This document shows, piece after piece, positions 1 through 5,290 of a stretch of 7,116 nucleotides of DNA. The notes under the pieces were generated by a model. It had not been told where the DNA came from and ran no database searches. It worked only from the letters and a program-made list of their open reading frames with translations. The DNA is from Nonomuraea sp. (GTDB lineage Bacteria > Actinomycetota > Actinomycetes > Streptosporangiales > Streptosporangiaceae). Numbering within the stretch: position 1 is the stretch's first letter; each line of letters begins with the position of its first letter. Made by a program: the position numbers and the translations under genes. The DNA is taken from positions 1 to 7,116 of the forward strand of contig JABFVJ010000514.1 of assembly GCA_013362835.1 (NCBI GenBank). The letters are read 5' to 3'.

Positions 1-2
1 GC

Positions 3-1247
3 CTCGCCGCCGCCATCCTGACCGCCGGTGCCCGCCAGGTCGTCCACCGCCTCCTGCCGCTCCGGCGGCGGGCGGACGCGGCGGGCCCGGAGGCCGCCCA
101 GGCGCTGGCGTTGCTGGCCCGGCTCGCCTATCACCAGCAGGACCTGCCCACGATGCTGGCGGCTTCGCTCCGCCAGCTCAACGCCGCCGAACGAGGGACC
201 GATCCGGCGTTGCGCGCCGAGGCGTACGCGAACTTCGCCACGATCGCCAGGATCGCCGGCCGCGGCCGCCTGGCCACCCGTTACGGCGGCCTGTCCGACC
301 GGGCGCTCGCGCTCGTCCCGCACCCCACGGAGGCCGCGCACCGCGCCCGGCTGTCACGCGGGCTCGACCAGCTCCACTCGGGGGCGTTCGAGGAGGCGCG
401 ACGGTCGTTCGCGGCGGGACGGGCGCGGACCCTGGACCCGAGGATGGCGGAGAACTGCGCGGGCATGCTGGCCGAGACGGCCCTGTGGCAGGGGGACTTC
501 GCGCGGGCGGCGGACCTGTTCGCCGAGACCGAGGAGCTGTCGGTCACGCGGGTTGGCGGGGACGACATCGGCCGCCACTGGTGCCTGACCGGCCGCGCCG
601 AGGCCCTGCTGCGCCTGGACGGGGTGCCCGCCAGGCACATCGAGGAGGTGCTGACGGCGGCCCGCGCGTCGACGGACCGCCGCCGCGCCCTGGCGACCGA
701 GCTCGGCCTGCGCGACGGCCCGGTCATGCGCACGATCCAGGACGCCCGCCTGCTGACCGCCTCCGCCCGCCTCGCCCTCCGCCACGACCGCTCCGGCGGA
801 GTCGCCGAGGTCCGGGGGGCGTTCGTCCGGGCGTCGGGCCTGGCCGCCACGCTCCCCACGGCGCAGCCGGGCATGCTGGAGTGCTGGGCGGGCCTGGCCG
901 AGCTGGCATGGGCGCTCGCCACCGTCCGGGAGTCGGCAGGGGCGCTCGCCGCCCACCGGGACGCCGACCGAGCGGCGGCACGTCGTCTGCACGCCTGCCT
1001 GGCCAGGTGGATCGGCCGCAATCCCGGCGCGGCGGCCAGGCTCGGGTGGGCGCGCGGCCTGGTGCTGGCCGCCGCCGGCCGGGAACGGGCCGCGAGGAGA
1101 GCCGCTGTCCAGGCCATGGCCGCCGCCGACCGGCTGGCCGCCCCCTACGATCACGCCAGGGCCGAGGAGGTGGTCCGGCAGCTGGGCCGCGTACGCCGCC
1201 GGTACGACGGCGCCGCCACGCCCTCCGGCTCAGCCTCCTCGCCATGA
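3..1247 (+). CDS. C-terminal part of a large TPR-like regulatory protein (5' end outside the window)
   Basis: The reading frame is open from the first full codon at base 3 to TGA at 1245-1247, giving 414 visible residues. No start is visible; the TTG at 111 is only an internal codon. The protein is almost entirely alpha-helical, Ala/Leu/Arg-rich, and made of degenerate TPR-like helical pairs, for example the stretch around [20 protein letters not shown] and the final [17 protein letters not shown] segment. The last pattern resembles the closing helical repeat of actinobacterial multidomain regulators, in which an AAA/NACHT-like ATPase, sometimes with a cyclase or BTAD domain, is followed by TPRs. 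No LuxR-type helix-turn-helix is visible at the C-terminus, so a LuxR/LAL regulator is unlikely. The family assignment comes from overall pattern only. No linkage to the downstream cellulase is apparent, since that gene has its own promoter. I am confident that it is coding and only moderately confident of the family. Confidence 0.72.
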   Translation, partial: LAAAILTAGARQVVHRLLPLRRRADAAGPEAAQALALLARLAYHQQDLPTMLAASLRQLNAAERGTDPALRAEAYANFATIARIAGRGRLATRYGGLSDRALALVPHPTEAAHRARLSRGLDQLHSGAFEEARRSFAAGRARTLDPRMAENCAGMLAETALWQGDFARAADLFAETEELSVTRVGGDDIGRHWCLTGRAEALLRLDGVPARHIEEVLTAARASTDRRRALATELGLRDGPVMRTIQDARLLTASARLALRHDRSGGVAEVRGAFVRASGLAATLPTAQPGMLECWAGLAELAWALATVRESAGALAAHRDADRAAARRLHACLARWIGRNPGAAARLGWARGLVLAAAGRERAARRAAVQAMAAADRLAAPYDHARAEEVVRQLGRVRRRYDGAATPSGSASSP

Positions 1248-1255
1248 AAGTTTCA
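1245..1255. promoter_or_regulatory. Inverted repeat TGAAAGTTTCA, candidate CAZyme-gene regulatory box
   Basis: This is a perfect 5-1-5 dyad (TGAAA, G, TTTCA). It begins at the stop codon of the upstream gene, about 40 bp before the -35 of the cellulase promoter. From memory, a related motif of the form CGAAA-N-TTTCG is conserved upstream of actinomycete xylanase genes and has been tied to carbon-source repression. This copy matches the inner GAAA-N-TTTC and has T/A instead of C/G at the ends. An A/T-rich dyad is uncommon at this GC content, but 11 bp can still arise by chance. Confidence 0.35.
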
Positions 1256-1273
1256 CGGTCTTCGGAGCCCGTT

Positions 1274-1298
1274 GGTGCGCACCCGTTGACGGGGCACC
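1274..1298 (+). repeat. Nested inverted repeat between the upstream gene and the cellulase promoter
   Basis: GGTGC (1274-1278) pairs with GCACC (1294-1298), and inside it CCCGT (1282-1286) pairs with ACGGG (1289-1293). That gives two stacked 5-bp stems with a GCA bulge. GGTGCGCACC (1274-1283) is also a perfect 10-bp palindrome, and CCCGTTG occurs twice (1268-1274 and 1282-1288). As RNA this could be a weak terminator for the upstream gene. As DNA it overlaps the proposed -35 and could be a protein-binding site. There is no T-tract. Function is undetermined. Confidence 0.35.
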
Positions 1299-1314
1299 GA
1301 CGGGCAAGGAGGAT
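1286..1314 (+). promoter_or_regulatory. Predicted vegetative promoter of the GH9 cellulase gene
   Basis: TTGACG (1286-1291) is followed by a 17-bp spacer and GAGGAT (1309-1314). These match the actinomycete housekeeping consensus TTGACN / TAGGAT-like at good spacing. Transcription would start near 1320-1322, giving a leader of about 40 nt and placing the CelR/CebR palindrome at roughly +7 to +23, where a bound repressor would block clearance. The purine-rich AAGGAGG at 1306-1312 looks like a ribosome-binding site but is better read as part of the -10 region. The call is inferred from consensus; no transcript data are available. Confidence 0.55.
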
Positions 1315-1327
1315 CGTGATCGCTCCA

Positions 1328-1343
1328 TTGGGAGCGCTCCCAA
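1328..1343. promoter_or_regulatory. CelR/CebR operator (cellobiose-responsive LacI-family site)
   Basis: TTGGGAGCGCTCCCAA is a perfect 16-bp palindrome. Its central 14 bp, TGGGAGCGCTCCCA (1329-1342), are identical to the established binding site of the LacI-family repressors CelR (Thermobifida fusca) and CebR (Streptomyces). These repressors leave DNA when cellobiose or short cellodextrins bind, which induces cellulase genes. The site lies 18 bp upstream of the cellulase ATG and just past the predicted transcription start, a typical roadblock position. The repressor gene itself is not in this window. The identity and the neighbouring cellulase make this the firmest regulatory call here. Confidence 0.95.
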
Positions 1344-1360
1344 CCCCCCGAAGGACCTCC

Positions 1361-3889
1361 ATGACCCGATGCCGGGCCGCCTTATTGGCCCTCCTCACCA
1401 TGGTCGCCCTGTCCCCCGCCGCGGCCGCGCAAGCCGCCGACGAGGGACCCGAGCAGATCGTGAACGGCACCTTCGACGCCGGAACCGCCCCCTGGTGGAG
1501 CACCGGCAACACCACGCTGACCGTCGACGGGGGAAGGATGTGCGCCGACATCCCCGGCGGCACCGCCAACCCCTGGGACGTCATCATCGGCCAGGACAAC
1601 ATCCCGCTGGTCGCGGGCGAGACCTACGCGTACGGCTTCAGCGGCTCCGCCACCCCCGCCAGGGTCGGCAAGGCCCTGATCCAGCTCCCCGTGGACCCGT
1701 GGACGCAGTACCTGTCGGCGTCCCCCGAGCTGAGCGTCTCCGGGAACGACTACTCCTACACCTTCACCGCCCCGGTGTCGCTGCCGAACGCCCAGGTGGC
1801 CTTCCAGCTGGGCGGCAGCGCCGAGCCCTGGAGATTCTGCATGGACGACGTGTCGCTGAAGGGCGGCGCAGAGCCCGAGGTCTACGAGCCGGACACCGGC
1901 CCGCGCGTACGCGTGAACATGGTCGGCTACCTGCCCTCGGGACCGAAGAAGGCCACCCTGGTCACCGCGGAGACCACGGCCCTGGACTGGGAGCTCAAGA
2001 CCGCCGCCAAGGAGACCGTCGCGAGCGGCAGGACCGAGCCCAAGGGCGTGGACGCCAGCTCCGGCCAGAACGTGCACGTGATCGACTTCGGCTCGTACGT
2101 CAAGCCGGGCGAGGGCTACACGCTGACGGCGGACGGCGAGACGAGCAGGCCGTTCGACATCGGCGCCGGCATCTACGACACGCTGCCCACGGACGCGTTG
2201 AAGTTCTACTACACCCAGCGCAGCGGCATCGAGATCCTCGACAGCCTGCGCCCCGGCTACGCGCGCCCCGCCGGTCACGCGGGCGTGGCCCCGAACCAGG
2301 GCGACGTGGACGTGCCCTGCCAGCCGGGCGTCTGCGACTACACCCTGAACGTCAAGGGCGGCTGGTACGACGCCGGCGACCACGGCAAGTACGTCGTCAA
2401 CGGCGGCATCTCGGTCTACCAGCTCATGGCGGCCTACGAGCGGGACCGGGCCGCGTTCGAGGACGGGCAGCTCCAGATCCCCGAGAGCGGCAACGGCGTG
2501 CCCGACGTGCTGGACGAGGCCCGCTGGGAGCAGGAGTTCCTGCTGAGCATGCAGGTGCCCGACGGCAAGCCGTACGCGGGCATGGCGCACCACAAGGTGC
2601 ACGACCAGAACTGGACGGGGCTGCCGCTGCTGCCGCACCTCGACCCGCAGAAGCGCGAGCTGCACCCGCCGTCCACGGCCGCGACGCTGAACCTGGCGGC
2701 GACGGCGGCGCAGGCGGCCCGGCTGTACGCGCCCTACGACGCGGAGTTCGCGGCCGAGAACCTGAAGGCGGCGCGCAAGGCGTGGGCGGCGGCGAAGGCG
2801 AACCCGGCCAAGCTCGCCGACCCGAACGACGGCGTCGGCGGCGGCGCCTACAACGACAACGACGTGACCGACGAGTTCTACTGGGCGGCCGCGGAGCTGT
2901 ACATCACGACGGGCGAGAAGGAGTTCAAGGACTTCGTGCTGGCCTCGCCGCACCACACCGGCGACATCTGGCGCGAGCGCGGGTTCGACTGGGGCAACGT
3001 GGCCCAGCTCGGCCGGCTCGACCTGGCGACCGTGCCCAACGACCTGCCGGGCCGTGACAAGGTCCGCCAGTCGGTGGTCGCGGGGGCCGACAAGTACCTG
3101 GCGATCCAGCGGGCGCACCCGTACGGGCTGCCGTACAGCCCGGCGGACTTCGACTGGGGCTCCAACAACCTGGTGCTCAACAACCTGGTCGTCGCGGCCA
3201 CCGCCTACGACCTGACCGGCCAGGAGAAGTACCGGGCCGCCGTGCGCGAGGGCATGGACTACATCCTCGGGCGCAACGCGCTCAACATCTCGTACGTGAC
3301 GGGCTACGGCGAGGTCGCCTCCCAGAACCAGCACAGCCGCTGGTACTCCCACCAGCTCGACCACGCGCTCCCCCACCCGCCGAAGGGCTCGCTGGCCGGC
3401 GGCCCCAACTCCAGCATCCAGGACCCGGTCGCGCAGCGGCTGCTGCAGGGCTGCAAGCCGCAGTTCTGCTACGTCGACGACATCGAGTCCTGGTCGACCA
3501 ACGAGCTGACGATCAACTGGAACTCGCCGCTGGCCTGGGTCTCGGCGTTCCTGGCCGACAAGAGCGAGCCGGCCTCGTGCCGGATCCGCTACTCGGCGCA
3601 CGGCTCGTGGCCCGGCGGTTTCACCAGCCAGGTCGTGATCGAGAACACCGGCAAGGAGAGCGTGGACGGCTGGAGTCTGCGCTGGTCGTTCCCCGCCGGT
3701 CAGCGGGTCAAGGACGGCTGGAGCGCCAAGCTCAGCCAGTCGGGCGCGGTCGTGACGGCCAAGAGCCTCGGCTGGAACGACAGGATCAAGCCCGGCAGGT
3801 CCGTGACGTTCGGATTCGTCGGCACGCACGCCTCGGGGCCGAACCCCGCTCCCGAGGTCTTCCACCTCAACGGCGACCGCTGCCGCTGA
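1361..3889 (+). CDS. Secreted GH9 cellulase: CBM4/9-like, Ig-like, GH9 catalytic, CBM2 (842 aa)
   Basis: This is an extracellular beta-1,4-glucanase of inverting family GH9, cutting cellulose to cellodextrins. ATG 1361 follows GAAGGA (1350-1355) by 5 nt and begins a signal peptide (residues 1-25/26, cleavage near AQA/AD). Residues about 31-165 resemble CBM4/9, opening with VNGTFDAG, with Cys61 and Cys160 possibly paired. Residues about 181-268 are the CelD_N-type Ig-like module ([10 protein letters not shown]). Residues about 270-734 are GH9. [13 protein letters not shown] supplies Asp337 and the catalytic base Asp340. QNQHSRW gives His658 and Arg660. The YVDD...NELT...NS stretch fits the second GH9 signature, with Glu715 as the general acid. 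Residues 740-841 are a CBM2 bounded by Cys740 and Cys841. The modules resemble T. fusca Cel9B but lack its FN3 module, and there is no Pro/Thr linker before CBM2. Endo versus exo action cannot be decided. Residue 8 is a TTA codon. Confidence 0.95.
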   Translation: MTRCRAALLALLTMVALSPAAAAQAADEGPEQIVNGTFDAGTAPWWSTGNTTLTVDGGRMCADIPGGTANPWDVIIGQDNIPLVAGETYAYGFSGSATPARVGKALIQLPVDPWTQYLSASPELSVSGNDYSYTFTAPVSLPNAQVAFQLGGSAEPWRFCMDDVSLKGGAEPEVYEPDTGPRVRVNMVGYLPSGPKKATLVTAETTALDWELKTAAKETVASGRTEPKGVDASSGQNVHVIDFGSYVKPGEGYTLTADGETSRPFDIGAGIYDTLPTDALKFYYTQRSGIEILDSLRPGYARPAGHAGVAPNQGDVDVPCQPGVCDYTLNVKGGWYDAGDHGKYVVNGGISVYQLMAAYERDRAAFEDGQLQIPESGNGVPDVLDEARWEQEFLLSMQVPDGKPYAGMAHHKVHDQNWTGLPLLPHLDPQKRELHPPSTAATLNLAATAAQAARLYAPYDAEFAAENLKAARKAWAAAKANPAKLADPNDGVGGGAYNDNDVTDEFYWAAAELYITTGEKEFKDFVLASPHHTGDIWRERGFDWGNVAQLGRLDLATVPNDLPGRDKVRQSVVAGADKYLAIQRAHPYGLPYSPADFDWGSNNLVLNNLVVAATAYDLTGQEKYRAAVREGMDYILGRNALNISYVTGYGEVASQNQHSRWYSHQLDHALPHPPKGSLAGGPNSSIQDPVAQRLLQGCKPQFCYVDDIESWSTNELTINWNSPLAWVSAFLADKSEPASCRIRYSAHGSWPGGFTSQVVIENTGKESVDGWSLRWSFPAGQRVKDGWSAKLSQSGAVVTAKSLGWNDRIKPGRSVTFGFVGTHASGPNPAPEVFHLNGDRCR

Positions 3890-3895
3890 CGACGA

Positions 3896-3926
3896 CGCGG
3901 GTGGCCCTTCCGAAGGGCCACCCGCG
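3896..3926 (+). terminator. Strong intrinsic hairpin terminator after the cellulase gene
   Basis: CGCGGGTGGCCCTTC (3896-3910) and its exact reverse complement (3912-3926) form a stem of about 13-14 bp with a tiny CCG-centred loop, starting 6 nt after the cellulase stop codon. No T-tract follows, as is common for actinobacterial hairpin terminators. It separates the cellulase transcript from the kinase operon. The perfect symmetry would also stop antisense transcription. Confidence 0.88.
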
Positions 3927-4010
3927 CTGCCCTCCGCCGGCGTCCTTTACGGCATCCTCGAACGGCTGAACGCGCGAAAATGCAGCCCGTGGACGCTCTG
4001 CGCCGGCGGT

Positions 4011-4033
4011 TCCGGCACTTATGATGTGCCGGA
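4011..4033. promoter_or_regulatory. Perfect 8-7-8 dyad overlapping the kinase-operon -10 element
   Basis: TCCGGCAC (4011-4018) and GTGCCGGA (4026-4033) are exact reverse complements separated by TTATGAT. The AT-rich spacer contains the predicted -10 hexamer, so a dimeric protein on this site would directly control RNA polymerase access. The right arm ends 3 nt before the kinase start codon. The binder is unknown. Autoregulation by the cognate response regulator or repression by a local regulator are both possible. If transcription entered from upstream, the same sequence would fold into a hairpin next to the start codon. Confidence 0.55.
4020..4025 (+). promoter_or_regulatory. Predicted -10 element (TATGAT) of the histidine kinase operon
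   Basis: TATGAT differs from TATAAT at one base and stands out in this GC-rich DNA. No convincing -35 lies 16-19 bp upstream (the region reads CTCTGCG), so the promoter may be weak, activator-dependent or read by an alternative sigma factor. Initiation 6-8 nt downstream would give a leader of only about 3-6 nt before ATG 4037. This fits the absence of a Shine-Dalgarno sequence and suggests near-leaderless translation. Confidence 0.5.
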
Positions 4034-4036
4034 CAT

Positions 4037-5290
4037 ATGGGGAAAAACGGCAGGCTCGTGCTGCTCAGGGCGGCGAGACCGCTGCTCGTCAAGGCAGCGG
4101 TCCTGTCCGGCCTGCGCGGACGCGAGCGGGCGCTCGTCCTGCTCAACCGCGCGCTGGTCTACCTCGCCCTCACCGCCGTGGTCGGCGCCGTCTATTTCGG
4201 CGTCATCGCCCTGGACTCGGGGCTCGGCACGTGGTCCGACCTGATCGCGGCGCTGGTCGCGGGCGCGCTCTTCCAGCCCGTACGGCTGCGCCTGCAGAGC
4301 GCGGTGGACCGGCTGTTCAAGTGGGAGCGGGACCCGTACCGGCTGGCGGACCGGGTGAGCGAGAGCGTGCAGGAGGCCAAGGGGCCGGCGGAGGCCCTGG
4401 CGTCGGCGGCCCACGCGGTCAGGCTGGCGCTCGGCGCCCGCGGCGTCGCGGTCGAGGTGGTCCTGCCCGGCGGCCGGGTACGCAGCGTGACCGCCGGCGA
4501 GGTGGGCCGGAACCCCTCGGTCGAACGCCTGGTCTGGCAGGGCAGGTCCGTGGGCTGGCTGTCGGTCACGGGCGAGCCCCGGGACCGGGCGCTGCTGGAC
4601 ATGCTGGCCAGGCAGCTCGCCGAGGTGGCCCACGCCGTACGGCTCAGCGCCGACCTGCAACAGTCGCGCGAGCGCATGCTGGCCACCCGCGAGGAGGAGC
4701 GCCACAAGCTGCGCCGCAACCTGCACGACGGGCTCGGCCCCACCCTGACGAGCCTCGCGATGAGCGTCGACCAGGCCCGCCTCAGCCTGGCCAGCGATCC
4801 CCGCTCGGTCGAGCCGCTGCTCAGCACGGCCCGCAGGCAGATGACCGAGGCCATCGTGGACGTCCGCGACCTGGTCTACGGCCTGCGCCCGCCCGCGCTC
4901 GACGGCTCCGACCTCGACGAGCTCGGCCTGGAGAGCGCCCTGCGGCTGCTCGCCGACGCGCCGGGGCCCCGGGTGGACGTGGTGGTGTCGGGCTCGCCGG
5001 ACGACCTGCCGGCGGCGGTCGAGGTGGCGGCGTACAAGATCGCACATGAGGCGGTGGCGAACGTGCGCAGGCACGCCCGCGCCACGACGGCGCTGATCAG
5101 GGTGGAACGGCGGGACGGGCTGGTGCTGACGGTGTCGGACGACGGGATCGGGCTGCCCGAGCAGCGGCGCCAGGGCGCCGCCCTCATGCGCGGCCGGGCC
5201 GAAGAGGTGGGCGGGACCTGCTCGATCGACGTCAGGCCGGGCGGCGGCACCGAGGTCGTCGCCAGGCTCCCGATCAGGGAGGCACGATGA
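4037..5290 (+). CDS. Short-form membrane sensor histidine kinase, HisKA_3 family (417 aa)
   Basis: This is a NarL/DesK-class two-component kinase expected to autophosphorylate on His and pass phosphate to a LuxR/NarL-type response regulator. ATG 4037 is the earliest possible start because an in-frame TGA lies at 4022-4024. GTG 4058 is an alternative, and neither start has a clear ribosome-binding site. Two membrane segments (about 39-59 and 67-82) precede a juxtamembrane PVRLRLQ...VDRLF...ERDPY stretch and a degenerate GAF-like region (about 110-205). The HisKA_3 helix contains NLHDGLGPTLTS with phospho-acceptor His230. In the ATPase domain the N-box has Glu338 and Asn342, the G1 box is DDGIGL at 368-373, and a GGGT motif starts at 402. 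The lid reads QGAALMRGRAEEVGG, having lost a glycine of the usual GhGL motif. Five residues (GSDLD) are inserted in the PPALDELGL motif relative to the next kinase. It aligns with residues from about 264 onward of that neighbour and lacks its polytopic N-terminal half. The ligand is unknown. Confidence 0.9.
   Translation: MGKNGRLVLLRAARPLLVKAAVLSGLRGRERALVLLNRALVYLALTAVVGAVYFGVIALDSGLGTWSDLIAALVAGALFQPVRLRLQSAVDRLFKWERDPYRLADRVSESVQEAKGPAEALASAAHAVRLALGARGVAVEVVLPGGRVRSVTAGEVGRNPSVERLVWQGRSVGWLSVTGEPRDRALLDMLARQLAEVAHAVRLSADLQQSRERMLATREEERHKLRRNLHDGLGPTLTSLAMSVDQARLSLASDPRSVEPLLSTARRQMTEAIVDVRDLVYGLRPPALDGSDLDELGLESALRLLADAPGPRVDVVVSGSPDDLPAAVEVAAYKIAHEAVANVRRHARATTALIRVERRDGLVLTVSDDGIGLPEQRRQGAALMRGRAEEVGGTCSIDVRPGGGTEVVARLPIREAR
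5276..5290 (+). promoter_or_regulatory. Shine-Dalgarno and ATGA stop/start overlap coupling the two kinases
   Basis: AGGGAGG at 5276-5282 lies inside the last codons of the first kinase. ATG 5287-5289 overlaps its TGA 5288-5290. The arrangement indicates one transcript and coupled synthesis of the two paralogous kinases in similar amounts. Confidence 0.85.

Noticed and set aside
111..1247. TTG 111 as a true start of the first gene
   Set aside because: The same frame is open to the left edge with continuous helical TPR-like sequence, and there is no ribosome-binding site. The gene is simply cut by the window.
1316..1360. GTG 1316 as cellulase start, preceded by AAGGAGG (1306-1312)
   Set aside because: The spacing is only 3 nt, it would put 15 extra residues before a standard signal peptide, and the operator would fall inside the coding region. 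ATG 1361 has its own GAAGGA and gives a normal signal peptide. The purine run fits the -10 region better.
485..1360. Upstream extension of the cellulase reading frame as far as 485
   Set aside because: The frame happens to be open, but the translation is Gly/Arg/Pro-rich and overlaps the TPR gene, whose frame has coherent helical composition. It is a high-GC artefact.
1382..3865. Long antisense open frame opposite the cellulase gene
   Set aside because: It mirrors the GH9 codons, is Val/Arg/Gly-rich with no recognisable domain, and the + strand carries full catalytic signatures.
4037..4160. First kinase as a pseudogene truncated at its 5' end
   Set aside because: It has intact DHp, N-box, G1 and G2 motifs, its own candidate promoter and coupled translation. 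No remnant of the missing half lies in the 147 bp upstream. A short functional paralogue is more likely.
4021..5049. Overlapping + strand frame starting at ATG 4021
   Set aside because: The translation is Arg/Gly/Pro/Ala-rich with no domains and is out of frame with the HisKA_3 motifs. Its ATG lies in the -10 element.
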